Shown here in pieces: positions 23,621-35,092 of a DNA stretch of 64,000 nucleotides. This stretch comes from Cryptomeria japonica (taxonomy: Eukaryota > Streptophyta > Pinopsida > Cupressales > Cupressaceae), in contig NC_081411.1 of NCBI RefSeq assembly GCF_030272615.1, forward strand, positions 158,138,471-158,202,470, written 5' to 3'. How positions within the stretch are numbered: the stretch's first letter is position 1; each line of letters opens with the position of its first letter. The position numbers and the translations under genes were made by a program. The notes under the pieces are model-generated. The model had not been told where the DNA came from. It was given only the letters and a program-made list of their open reading frames with translations, and did not search any database.

Positions 23621-24279
23621 AGACAAAAAATAAATACTGCAAAATATATTATTTATCCACAAAGCGAACTCAAATTTACTGGAATTCTAGCCTCGTAAAC
23701 TCTGTTGCAGGAAAGAAATTTTACTTAAGGCAAATGATTTTGGTAGGTTAGCAATTAACAAACGCATTCTAACAAACAAAAGAATAATCAAAATGGGCAT
23801 AGCAGACCCGTTCAACTTTCCTATGTGTGGGCAAATAGAGAAACTACAAACCATCTTCTCTTAACATGTAATTTTGGCCAACAATGTTGGGCCCGGGTCT
23901 AAGATAAAACTTGAATTGCAAGCTGCCATTCCAAAATGAATTAAGGGGACGTTCAACTCATGGCCAAAGCTGTCATCAAGAAGTGATGTTTTCTTTCATA
24001 TCGATAATAATCCCGTCAATCCTAATTTAGAATATTTGGTGGGATAAAATAGATGAATTTTCTAGAAACTGTTTCTTTCCATATCAGAATTCACTGTTAG
24101 CATTAAAAGGTCCATCTCAGAGGTTGTTATGACCAACACCATACAACAAGGAAAGTGGAAAGCATTTCTAAACTGCGACTCAATTTTCTTATCGAGATAG
24201 AATCTCGTTCACCCCTAAAAATTAGGTTCTTTGAAACCTGCAGATAAATTTGATAGATCCACCATATCCTGGATCCCTC

Positions 24280-24700
24280 CTCCATCAGAGGTTTTAAAAC
24301 GTAATTTTGATAGTGCCTCCCAAGGAAATCTGGGACCTTCAGAGGCAAGATGCATCATTAGAAATCATCTTGGTAAATTCAAATTAGCCCTGGCTATTAA
24401 ATTCCTATGTGGAACTAATAATGCAGGAGAAGCACATGTAATCCTGGTAGGCATCCATATGGTGAAGTAAGCAGACGTCAAAAGAATCCTCATAGAAGGG
24501 GATTCAATGAATATTATAGAAGCCTATAAATCAGTTAGTCCCCCGAGTTGATCCCTAGACTACATTTAAAATCAAGTCATAAATTTGATAAAAGATTTGG
24601 AATACTATCAATTTAATCATTGCTATCAAGAAGGCAATTATCCAGTAGATGAACTGGCTACCATGAGTGTCAATATAGAAAATGGGGCATTACAGTTCAA
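24280..24700 (+). pseudogene. LINE B C-terminal RNase H
   Basis: Pieces reading STISWIPPPSEVLKRNFD, then NAGEAHVILVGIHMVK (the E helix) and, after a stop, ILIEGDSMNIIEAYKS (D strand) and YPVDELATMSV (final D) follow the order of plant LINE RNase H domains. The expected final motif is N.-AD-LA. The frame is interrupted at about 24470 and elsewhere. Confidence 0.72.
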
Positions 24701-24830
24701 ATAAATTATTCTACCTGCCTTCGAGGAACTTCACCAAAGAATCATAAAGGATCAAATCAAATATTACATTTTTACTAGTGGCTTCTCTATTCTTAGTGTA
24801 TAGGGCTAGTCTTTCCTTGTCAAACGAGCA

Positions 24831-26208
24831 TCCCGTGTTTCATGCTAATTTGAATAGCCATCATTCTCCCCTTTGATGTGCAGAGTAAATACTTCAAATA
24901 AGCCGCCCATACTCCTTTTGACATGTTAACATTTGGCCCCTATTCCAATCCAGTTATGAATCCCTGCTAGCAAAATCAATCAACATAGTTAACTCACCTA
25001 GCATTACCATTTTTACTACCTTCGGCTCCACCACATGTCCCTGCCTTCAACTAGCATGTCTAACAGGACTTCCAATTGGAATCTCACTTTGTTGAGAGCC
25101 CAACTCTCACTGCATAACACCACCCAAATCGTCATGATGTAGCAAGGTAGATCCGTCCATAACTTACAATAATCACGATGTGATTTGGGTTCCATTTGAG
25201 CATGTGATCAGAAAGCTTGGTGAAATGTGTTCTGCCCACTTAAAACAATACAAGGCATGTGGTGTTGAATCTAGAAGCAATTGATACTACCAGTTGAGTT
25301 GGACATCCAATTGTTCCTCCACGCCCTCTAACAAAGTTTTAACCCTTTCTTGATTGAGCACTCAAAGGCAATAAGATGGTAATAGGTCCATTTGTAAGGC
25401 ATACAAGGCGTTTCTAGAAAAGGCACACATTTCTTGAATTCACCAACGAAATTGGAATATCGAAGCATGGTATTCTCACCTAGCCCCCAAATGGTGCATG
25501 ATGTGACTCAGGTGCTACATTAAACGTGTGGACATAACATGAGGCAAGCATTCTAGAATGCTCTCTAAATGCAAGCCCACAGTTCCAAGTATGGATTCAT
25601 TCAATTTACAGTCAACTTTGGCCAGATTAATATTTGGTGGCCACTTCCCATGTCTGAAATTACATTGCAATCCTTTACACTCTAATTCATTATGAAGTGT
25701 TGGCAATTCTCTATTTATTGCAGCCTCTTTTGTTTTTTTCTCATAAGCTTGTCTTGTCCTTTGGTTCTGGTGTCTCCTTTTTGTCATTCCGTCTGCATTC
25801 GCTCCTTTTATGTCCTTTCTGGGTAATTTTTTTGCCTTATTTTTCAGTTTCCCTACTTTCAATGGAGTATATATCTCTTAATAAACATCTTGCAGCCCCC
25901 CATCTCAAATTTTAGTACCCAAAATTAGGTAATATCTCGATGCCGGCACTCAAAATAGTCTTCAAGCTTCATTGTGACAAAATTGAAAATTCCATCAGGG
26001 TAGTAATCGATGAGGACATTTTAGAAACTACTTCTCTTAGGCTTGTCTTCATGTCACAAATTGTGGCTTGATTTCTTTAAAATGCTATGGCTTTGGTTCA
26101 GATATATGGCCAGATAGGTCAATTTGTTAATGACTTCATTAAGGATTTCATTCTTTTCGTGAAGGTGTTAAATAGTATGATTTACACAAAGGGAAATTTT
26201 AAAATATA
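24831..26208. other. Unassigned region, less AT-rich
   Basis: This stretch is more balanced in base composition than the spacers and has a 115-codon minus-strand frame (25862-25515) with a Lys/Arg-rich N-terminal half but no motif I recognise. It could be the 3' part of LINE B, or part of another transposon. I found no termini, repeats or tRNA-like sequence. Confidence 0.4.
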
Positions 26209-26617
26209 AATTTTTTTTTTTTTATCGATAAAGACAGAGTCATATTTATATATTAATTTATAAAAGAGATTATATCATAATAGTTCAGGTTTCCAAAAAT
26301 TCTAGAGGGCCTAAAATAGACAGAATGAAACTAAATTCCTGAGTATGCACAAAAACTCCAAAGCTTGCAAAAAAATTTTGGGCTTGGAATGAAGATAAGT
26401 TTATCTCATAAACATTAAACCTTATAAACCTCTTCAGCTTTTCAAAAAATCTTCAAAGTTTAAAGCTATGATAATCAAAATCTTAGTTGAGTTTATGAAA
26501 GTTTAACTTTAATAGAGAATTTTTTCTTAATTTATTAAAAACTAAAAAACCAAACAACCAACTAAAGGCTCTGCAATGGCCTCAAAGGTAAACTCCCAAC
26601 ATGAAAAACCTATATGA

Positions 26618-27262
26618 TTAAGAGTCTTCAACTGGCTCTGCAGAAGGCTTTGGGGCTTTGCCTCTTCTAGAGCCTCTACTCGGAGGACATCCTTGACCCC
26701 GGCCAAAACCACGACCTGAACCTCTGCCACCACCTCTCCTGCCCTTTTCTTCATGGGATTCCTCCTCTTCTATTTTTGAGAGCAAGACACCATTAAGCTT
26801 GGAAAATTCAAGAAGCTCTTCTTTCCTGCCCAAATCTTCCAGATTTTCCCCAAGAAAGCGCCATTTGAGGAATCTGAGTCCCATGCCTGTGAATGATCCG
26901 TTCTTATCAAGGTCCTTGCTGGTAAGATCAAGCAGAAAAGGGTAATATTTCATGAGCTCACCGAGAACGTTCAAGAGAATTCTCTCGCTCAGCTAAGGAG
27001 ACCCTGAATCATGACGCGCCTTATTAAGGATCTCTTGCAGTTCAAGAAGAATGTCATTAGGGAATAGCCTCTTAGTGAGGGTCCAGACTGCTTGTTTATC
27101 AAGCTTTAAGTCCATGAGAGAGGCAACAAACCGAGATGAATTACTGGTGTTGTCATGGGTGTTTTCCTTCCTTCTAATATGTCCACTACCCACAATAAGA
27201 TTTATAGCCAGGATGATTGTTGGCTCAGGATATAGCAGTAGCCTCTTTAGTCTTAAACTCAT
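26618..27262 (-). pseudogene. RGG-rich reading frame downstream of LINE E RNase H
   Basis: Two abutting frames, 27262-26993 and 26974-26618, form one interrupted protein of about 215 residues. The N-terminal part is helical (MSLRLKRLLLY, VWTLTKRLFPNDILLELQE, ERILLNVLGELMKYYPFLL). The C-terminus is a Glu-rich patch followed by an Arg/Gly-rich stretch (RRGGGRGSGRGFGRG) and ends in a stop after PVEDS. RGG tracts often bind RNA. One in-frame stop after DSGSP splits it. I do not recognise the family; it may be a LINE-borne extra ORF or a captured gene fragment. Confidence 0.5.
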
Positions 27263-28129
27263 GATTTTCCTATAGGAAACTTGACAGGTGGAAGTCGAAA
27301 GGGAGATGGGAGTGTCTACACCAAAGCATGAAGTTGGCCCTGGATAGACACTAATAATGAATCCAAATGGCTCCTAACCAGACATAGCTTCCAGAGTCTA
27401 TGTCACCTTGATCTTCTAGAGAGTAATTGCAAAGAGAGTATGTCTGATTGTCTAGGGTTTGAAGTAGCTTAACTTGTTTTGAATGCGATTGTAGAGATGG
27501 AGTAGTTGATAACTTGCAAAGAAAGCTTAGAAAAGGCTTGACGATACTTTCTTCAACATGCATTTATGTGAAATGCCTTGCAATGAATTCACCTACAAAG
27601 GTGGCGAAGGATATCTATCTCTAATAATTCCAAATCTCCTGGCTAAAGGGTTTATCTCTATCCAGAGGACAACACATGCCTCGTATTAAGAATGACAGCG
27701 AACCATGGGCTGGCTTTTCGGTAGGTGAGTGGGAGAATTTGATTTTCGTAAGACAAGGATAAGTGATGTCAGAGATGATGTGTTTGTTTCATCTCTTAAA
27801 GTTGGCAAAAAAGTTTGAACTGAAAGAAGTAGTCATTCCACCAAACTTTAACGCCAAAAGTTAAGTCTGAAGAAATGAAAAAGAAAGGCTTTGCTGAGCA
27901 AATTAGGTTGATTTTGAGATTTCATGCCATGCTCTCATCAAAACAAAGGAAACCATTGCTGCAGATTTTAATATTAAAATTTGCCTCTGATATAAGCTTT
28001 GGCAGATGAAGGAGATCCTCTATAGGTTAGCCCTAGAGATTTCCTCCCTTCTCTCCCCAGTGAATAGAAATGCCTTCTACTACAGATTTTGAGAGAACAT
28101 CTCCCTCTGTATTCGCTTCTCTATAGATA
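27263..28129. other. Region between LINE E RNase H and the RGG frame
   Basis: No motif is recognised. A 70-codon minus frame (27563-27351) is unremarkable. This is probably LINE E 3' sequence. Confidence 0.4.
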
Positions 28130-28395
28130 TGTTTAACCTCATACTACGCTAGATTAGCCAGATTGTTAGTTATGCTATCCAGAATTGCCTGTAGCCGCTA
28201 GTTTGGGGTTTTCTTCAATTTAATTGCATTGATTGCTATCTCTGAATCTCCCTCCACTATGATGTTTCTTAACCCATGGTTGATGCAATCTAGTAGGCCT
28301 AACAATAAAGCTTTAAATTCTGTTGTATTATTGGTATCCGATGGCATTGGCTTGGCCACTTTCCCAATGATTGACCCTGAGTGGTCTCTAACCAC
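28130..28395 (-). pseudogene. LINE E RNase H
   Basis: The minus frame reads VRDHSGSIIGKVAKPMP, NNTTEFKALLLGLL and IIVEGDSEIAINAIK, the strand/E-helix/D motif order of the plant LINE RNase H. The first catalytic Asp (FDGAS) lies just upstream at about 28440 in FDGASKGN. The final D motif is not clearly seen. Confidence 0.78.
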
Positions 28396-28459
28396 ATATC
28401 CTATACTTGAAGGGCCTAGGTTACCTTTGGAGGCTCCATCAAAATTTAGTTTTAATAAT

Positions 28460-29625
28460 CCTTTCCTAGGAGGAGTCCAAATAGCTTCCTTTTAAACATT
28501 AGGTTTTTGCCCAAAAGAAGGAGGAATCTTGATTCCTTTCTAGTTATTTCTTATACTTTCATCCCAAGAAGAGAAAATTTTGGACAAATCTGTTAAGAAA
28601 GCTAGTTTGCAGTTTACTGTCTCAACAATTGAGGTTTCAATTGAGCTTAAAACTGATTCAAATCTCCTATCTTTATTATGAAAGAGTCTTTGATTCCTTT
28701 CTTTCCAAATTTCCCAAACAAGGCAGGACGAAGAAATTTCCAAAATCTGGCTCAAAGTGCTTTCCTTCGGAAAGAGAGGCCATCATTGAAAAGGGAGATT
28801 ATGTCATTAGGCAAGGGTGATATCCACCCAAATTTTGCACAAAGCCATCACCAAAATTTTGAGGCAAAGGGGCAATTCAAGAGAAGGTGATCAACTATCT
28901 CTGCATGGGCTTTACACATGATGCATCTAGAGGGCCCTTCATAGCCCATTTTAGTAAACTTTTATCTCATAAGAATTCTCTTTTCGAAGGCTAACCATGC
29001 AAAGATCCCTACTTTTCAGATGATCTTACTGCTCCAAAAGAGCCTAACTGGAATGTCCTGTTCCTCTTGATTTCAAGAGTTAGCTAGAACATTGTAGCCA
29101 TCTTTGGCATTATATTGACCTATTTTTGAGGAAGCCCAAATTAGAGTATCTTTCCCTCTTCTAAGGTTGATATTTCTTACTCTTATAAGATCTAAAAGTT
29201 GTTTTATTTCAACAACTAGAATAGACAATGATTCCATAGACATCCAACTCCATCGCTGCATGCTAGAGGTCCTTTCCAAAACCATATAGTCACTAACTCA
29301 GGATCCCCAGTGTTGCTTTAGCCAGTGTTGTGGAGTTGGTATGTTAAGAGAATTTTTAATGCTTTGGTATCCTCCCCATGAACCTTCCCAAAAAATGCTA
29401 GAGGTTCTATCATGAATATCCCAAGACAGGGAGTTTGAAATTATATTTCTACAAGAGACAATGAAGTTCCAAGTTCTAGAACCCTTCAAATGAGAGTTAG
29501 CTCTAAGGAGGTTTTGGGGGTCCTCATCTAGTAGATATTTAGTTTCCATCATCCTAACCCATGTTGCTTTGGGATCTTTTATGAACTTCCAGACTAGTTT
29601 GGATCCTAAGGCTTTGTTCTGCACT
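28460..29625 (-). pseudogene. LINE E post-RT / zf-RVT region
   Basis: Frames at 29624-29298 (NKALGSKLVWKFIKDPKATW, MMETKYL, SRTWNFIVSCRNII) and 29285-29073 (GKDTLIWASSKIGQYNAKDGY) match the region between RT and RNase H in plant LINEs. The piece 28755-28540 includes CLVWEIWKERNQRLFHN, the usual 'IW..WKERN.R.F' after the zinc-ribbon. It is broken by stops and frame changes. Confidence 0.78.
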
Positions 29626-29639
29626 TTAAGATCTTTAAT

Positions 29640-31335
29640 TCCTAAACCCCCATAGATTTAGGTTTGATGATTTTATCCCATGCAAATAGGGAAATTTTTT
29701 GTTTTTCTTCAGTATTTTGCCAAAAAAAGTTTCTCATCTTCTTGATGATGAAGGAATTTGCACTAGTAGTTAGAAACAAAAAGGATAAAAGATAAATGGG
29801 AAGAGCCGAAATCACTGCTTGGAGCATAACTAATCTAGCAGCCCATGAAAGCCATTTCCCCTTCCAGGAGTTTGTATTATTATCCATCTTTATCTTTAGT
29901 GCATCCAAAAGCTTAGTGTTCTTGAATCCTCTATCAATTGGAATTTCCAAATGTATGCATGCGACTATGCCTATTCTGTAGTTAAAAATTCTTAGGATCT
30001 TAGACTATATGAGGATGGGAGTGGAGAAAAAGAAAACTTTTAAGTTTTCTTTGTTGCTGATTTGTCATGAGGCCTTTCCAAAGCATTTCAAAAGAATTTT
30101 TAATTGAGTTGCTTCCTTGACTTTTGTTGCACCCAGCAGAAGGTTATCATTTGCAAATTGTTGGTGTGTGACAACATAATTCGTGGTTACTTTGACTCCA
30201 TCCATAAGGTTGTTAGATTGTCTTGATTTAATTGCCCTCGCTAAAGCTTATGCCATTATAATATAGAGAAATGGCGATATGGGATCTCCTTGCCAGATGT
30301 GCCTTGAAGAAGAGAAGAAACCTGTTGGCTTTCCATTTATCAAGATTAAAAATTTGGGTGTAGAAATGTATTCATAGACCTAGTTGATCTATTTTTTGTC
30401 AAAACCAAAAGCCTGCATTATTTTGCAAAGGAACCACCAATCTACATTATCATAAGCTTTTGATATATCTAACTTGATTATCATACATGGTCTATTCATG
30501 TTTTGAAGTGTGTGGATGGTTTCTTGAGCCACAATTACCCCATCAAGAATTGAGCCACCAGGGACAAATCCAATCTTCTCATTTGATATAATGTAGTCCA
30601 TAAGGGGCTTCATTTCGTTTGTCATGACTTTTGAGAGGATTTTATAAACTATGTTGCAGAGTGAGATAGGTCTGAAATCCCCTAGGTTAGATGCTTTCTC
30701 CTTTTTTGGAATAAGAGCTATGAACGTATTGTTGATTTCTTTGAGCAAGTTGCCCAATCTTCTTGCACATTCCAAGGCTTCAGCAAGATATTGTTCCAAA
30801 ATATGTCAACATTTCTTGAAGAAGTCAATAGGGAAGCCATCTGGGCTAGGAGCCTTTCCAGAAGGAAGCTGCTTGAGAGCTTGAGATACTTCTTCCAGTG
30901 AAAATTTCTCATTTAATTTCTGATTTTGATCCAAAATATGCCAGCATTTCTTGAACAAGTCAGTAGGGAAGCCATCTAGGCCAGGAGCCTTTCCAGAAGG
31001 AAGCTAGTTGAGAGCTTGAGATACATCTTCCAGTGAAAATTTCTCATTTAATTTTTGATTTTGTTCATCTGTAATGATCTTTGGAATCAAAGCCAAGAAC
31101 TTTTCCCGCTCTATAGGTGGGAGCCTTCAACATTGTTTAGAAGAGTAGAGTAATATGCAATAATTTCTCTCTTAATCTCTTCAGGATCCTCTAAAGTTTG
31201 ATTCTGATTCAAGTCTAGTTCTGAAATCCAATTCTTGCTCTTGGGAATCTTTCTCACATTATGGAAGAACTTCGTATTCTTGTCACCCGTCCGGAGCCAA
31301 CCCTCAGAAATAATTTTATCATTTAGAACTGCCAA
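29640..31335 (-). pseudogene. LINE E reverse transcriptase
   Basis: In order: SEGWLRTGDKNTKFFHN, EIIAYYSTLL, a duplicated LPSGKAP-PDGFP segment, [62 protein letters not shown], then the region where the YADD motif should lie (about 30150) in a broken frame, and finally WKGKWLSWAARLVMLQAVI. These are standard L1 RT blocks. The catalytic KLDISKAYD Asp is present. The frame has stops and shifts. Confidence 0.85.
30796..31065 (-). repeat. 135-bp in-frame tandem duplication inside RT
   Basis: Two adjacent units (30796-30930 and 30931-31065) both begin 'ccaaaatatg' and differ at roughly ten positions. The length is exactly 45 codons. Each unit encodes SLEEVSQAL, LPSGKAP and DGFP-DFFKKC, so the GKAPGPDGF block of the RT N-terminal region is present twice without a frameshift. 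Confidence 0.85.
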
Positions 31336-31739
31336 CTACTCTTCTAAAAATTTTTTGGAGAAAAAGATTTTTTTAAATGTTGAGAATTCCAAACATTTCA
31401 ATTTCCTTTATACAATATTAAATATAAGAAAAAAAAAAATCACATTATCAAAAATATAAATTAATAATTATAAAAATAATAACAAACATTAATGAAAAAT
31501 TTACCATACAACATAGTACTATGAAAATAACTAATTATATAGATAAAAAACTTAATTTTATTAATAAACTGAAATATTTATTTTTATATTCTAATGTACT
31601 ATAAAACGTAAATGCTTTAAAAAAAAATTTATTGTTAACTACTATTATCTTATGAAAAACAGTATCAAACATTTTACAGTCTACAAATAAAACACTTTTT
31701 GAAGAGCATTTATTAATTTTAATTTTAATTGATAATTTG

Positions 31740-31942
31740 TAGATGACAAAATTGTCGTGGCATTGCGTATGATACTTGTCACACAGGTTTATAAGTGGCA
31801 CATGCATTTTATAACGTGTTATTAAATTTCTGCAAATATTTACACGGCAGCAGTCTACGTGTCTTTATTAATGCTGGTTTATTGCCCTATAAATAATTTC
31901 ATTATGTATGAAGTTGGTAGGGTGAGTTGCAGTATATTTTTA
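31740..31942 (+). promoter_or_regulatory. Promoter module, copy 2
   Basis: This matches copy 1 along its length. TACGTGTC is at 31856-31863 and CTATAAAT at 31887-31894 (31 bp apart), and the ATG follows 56 bp after the TATA box start. 'aatgctggtttattgcc' between the boxes is nearly unchanged. Similarity starts upstream near 31450, and here the SINE found in copy 1 is absent. Confidence 0.7.
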
Positions 31943-32015
31943 ATGGAGAGCGATGCTAATGTAATCAATGCTTTCTCTTCATCATATTTCTGATGATCTC
32001 ATTAAAAACATTAAG
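31943..32015 (+). pseudogene. First exon, copy 2 (frameshifted)
   Basis: This aligns with the exon at 14645-14713 but is 73 bp long. A net 4-bp insertion after 'aatgtaa' shifts the frame, so translation from the ATG (MESDANVINAFSSSYF) stops at TGA. The shared 3' part, 'tctgatgatctcattaaaaaca', keeps the ancestral sequence. Two splice-donor candidates follow (gtaaag and gtaagt). Confidence 0.6.
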
Positions 32016-34963
32016 GTAAAGGTAAGTTTTTTTTCTATTTGGTTATTGAGCTTGCATTTTCATTTCCATCCATTTAATGGGCTTTTACAGTGGAAAAAAA
32101 ATGATCTGAATTTCTTTATTGATCAATAATATCTAACCTCTAAGCTTTGATGGCATGGTATTCTATACGATCTTTTATATATATATATATCATAGTTAGT
32201 TGTTTTCCAATAAGATTAGAAGAGAGTAAAAACCATTAAATATTAAAATAAATTATTATTTATTTATAATTTATTATAAAATATATTTAAAATATATATA
32301 AATAATTAAAAAAATTGATTTTATTAAATAATAAATTGGGGTTCATCTTGTGGCGTGATTGTTAAGTGGTTGTATTGTTAATGGCCTTGGACTTGATGTG
32401 ACACTTTAAAAAGTATCCATTATTGATTAAAAAAATTATAAAATAATAAATTTTAATATAATAATCTTATATTCTAATTCTCAATAATTTAGTTTATAAG
32501 ATTTTATTTTACATATTTCTTTTGTTATTTAAAAAAAAAAAAATTATTTATAATTTAAAAAAAAATTCAAATAAAAGATTAAAGACCACTTAAATAATTA
32601 TAATTAAAAATTTATTCACTTATTATTAAAATTACAATTATATAAATTAAACTCAAATTATAATTATATAAGTTTATAATTAGATAAAATATATTTAATA
32701 AAATAAAATAAGTCTATTAAAGTTAGAATAGTTAGTTATCTCATAGTGTCCTTGTCATTAGTTGGTCAAGTTATGGACTATCAAGGGTAGAACATAACAA
32801 CGAGCATATAGATGTATGAGAGTAGAACATAACAAACAATATATTGATGTATGAGAACATGTTTACAAACATAAGACCAAGAATCACAACAATCAATCTT
32901 TGATTGTCAACTCTTATTTATGTTTATATTCTCTTCTATTTTAATATATATACGCTTAAAGTTTTGTCAAAAATTAATAAATAATGATAACCATTTTTTC
33001 CCTTCTAATTAGTAATTAACTTTTTCAATAAAACAATTACATGCATAAAAAGAAAACATTAATTTTTATTGTAAAATTCAAGATCATGTCACTAAATAAA
33101 TAATGTTTTAACTAAACAAAGAATCATAAATAGAATTATAAAATAAATAAATATTTAATTTCAAGAGGAATTAGACAACATGGGGTGAGTGTAATGACTT
33201 GAGAATTTTAACAAAATCTCTCTCTTTACATTAGATTATTTCTAGATTTGATTATGTGTATTTTTGCATCAATGTTTTAGATCACACTCTATAATCCATC
33301 ATCATGACATTAAAGAGCTTGAGACGAAAGTAGATAGTTGTAGATTTGGGAAGATTTAGAAAGAGTAAGGAGAGGTAGAGTTTGAAACAGTGATACAAAA
33401 ATATGCACATAATCGAATCTAGAAATAGGAACAAGAATCATTATGGTTTGTGGAAAAATGATAAACATAAACTATTTAAATGTCAAAATGTTATTATTTG
33501 ATAATAAACATGGTATCTCCAAAATAGATAGCTTGCCAAATAAACATATATATACTAAATGAAGAGAAAAAAGTGTAATTTCTTTAAATTTAAATGTTAA
33601 TCTTAAAAAAAAAGGCTTTGAATAAAGAAATAAAATAGTTGGATTTATTAATATGACATAAGTTTATATTTTTGATTATAAATGAAATTTGATGTCCAAG
33701 TTGAGTGAAGATGTAAAATTTAAATTTTTTTTTTTTTCAAAATGTCATAAATAAAATTTTAAAAATCTAAATATAATAAAATTTGTTTTCATATTCATAG
33801 TAAATAAATTTATGCTAACATAAAATAAAATTAATCTTAATTAAATATAATAATTTTTGTCAATATCTCTTAACAGTTTTAGGTATACGTATTTAAGGAA
33901 TACATATTAGTTTTAATTGTACCAATGTATAGCATAATTAGAAGCTATGTTGATTGACTCCTTTCATACAACTTTGTCATTCACAATGAAATTTAGAAAA
34001 CTATGACCATGACCTCCAAATCAAACTAGTTATGTTGTTGGACTCCTTCCATAAACTTATTCATTTAAAGTTGAATTTTTAATAACCCTAATTATGACAT
34101 TTAAATCAAACAATTTATGTTGTAAGGATTCTTTCATATAGCTTATTCATTTTAAGTGAAATTCTGAAAAACCCTTACTAAAATGTTTTAAATGGAATTC
34201 TGAAAAATCCCCATCGAGATTTGAAATCAAACAACATACTACTCAAATATTCTAATTCCAAAGATAGTTTTAAAAACATAAGTTTCAAAGTAGGTGAAGC
34301 ATAGTAGCACTATAATTAAATACAACTATTTTTTTTTTTCCTTATTAGACCATGCTCAAGATCATCACTCTATTGTCAATGTTTTTTCCTCAAAACAAGC
34401 ATCTAGGGACTTCGATGAAATTTCAAAGATTATAGGGTATTCTTTCAATGTTATTCTACTTGTCGAGATTCTATATTACTTACTTCCTTTAAGAATAATG
34501 TGTGCCACTTTCTTAATAGATTGTCTTCAAAATATTTCTTTCATTAGTTCAACGAGCTCCACTAAATCACTTTTGTCATGTAGAAGATGAATTTCCATTA
34601 TTTGTACAGGTCTTTTCTAGAGATACAGTTTGAAGAGCCACAATACATACCTTGTACTTATTATTTTCAGATCATCAATATGTCTAGAGAATGAAAATGT
34701 GTAGAGGTGTTGATCATGCAAATTTGAAAAATAGATCGAGAATAAGAGTATTTCTGTAAAGACTATTTTATTTTTATTCTTTGATGGCTCAAAACAAAGG
34801 AGACTTGGGCTATTCCAAATATTTCATCTCCGGATTTCTTATAGAGTTTTTATGGGTCCCTGTACATTTAAAGGATGCACCTTAATTGGAAATTCCTATT
34901 GGAAGATATTGAATTCAAACATATTGATTTAACTTTTCATTTCTACCACACGCACTCAAGCAG
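32016..34963. other. AT-rich intron-like region
   Basis: No gene is supported. The segment 33180-33320 contains 'ggggtgagtgtaatga' and 'aacaaaatct' words also found near 63040 in the intron of module copy 3, plus 'gatcacactctata' shared with copy 1. The 98-codon frame at 34294-34590 has no motif and is probably chance. Confidence 0.5.
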
Positions 34964-35092
34964 GAAGAAGACAAACAATATCTTTCTAATGAAGAGCTAA
35001 TGGATATGGATGATGACTCTGTAGAAATACCTCATCTTAAAGGTTATGAGGGTTATACTAAATTTGCCAATATTAATTGTGAAAGTGGATGA
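34964..35092 (+). other. Exon-like coding island, unrecognised
   Basis: After a possible acceptor (cactcaagcag) the sequence stays open for 42 codons and ends in TGA. It reads EEDKQYLSNEELMDMDDD then SVEIPHLKGYEGYTKFANIN. It is acidic and of protein-like composition, unlike the surrounding AT-rich sequence. It might be the last exon of the gene whose first exon lies at 31943, or an unrelated remnant. It is not similar to the second exon of copy 3. Confidence 0.35.

Larger units (their letters stand above)
21016..24830 (+). mobile_element. LINE B, L1-type element, heavily decayed
   Basis: In order there is a charged ORF1-like stretch (21016-21321), an AP endonuclease start at about 21476, RT blocks and a terminal RNase H. 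The domain order EN-RT-RNase H is that of plant L1-clade elements with a C-terminal RNase H. It is a different family from LINEs A, C and D. The 3' end was not located; no poly-A or target duplication is clear. Base changes have introduced many stops. Confidence 0.8.
26209..31350 (-). mobile_element. LINE E, L1-type, minus strand, 5'-truncated
   Basis: A T-run at 26210-26222 on the plus strand is the poly-A tail of a minus-strand element. Reading back from it come an RGG-rich frame, RNase H, zf-RVT-like tail and RT, ending at about 31350 just upstream of the RT N-terminal region. The endonuclease is missing, so the copy is 5'-truncated. It differs in family from LINEs A/C/D but shares the terminal RNase H with LINE B. 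Whether 26.2-28.1 kb truly belongs to it is inference. Confidence 0.75.

Noticed and set aside
32337-32410. Possible third SINE ('gtggcgtgattgttaagtgg')
   Set aside because: No clear B box and no similarity to the two SINEs beyond a few bases.
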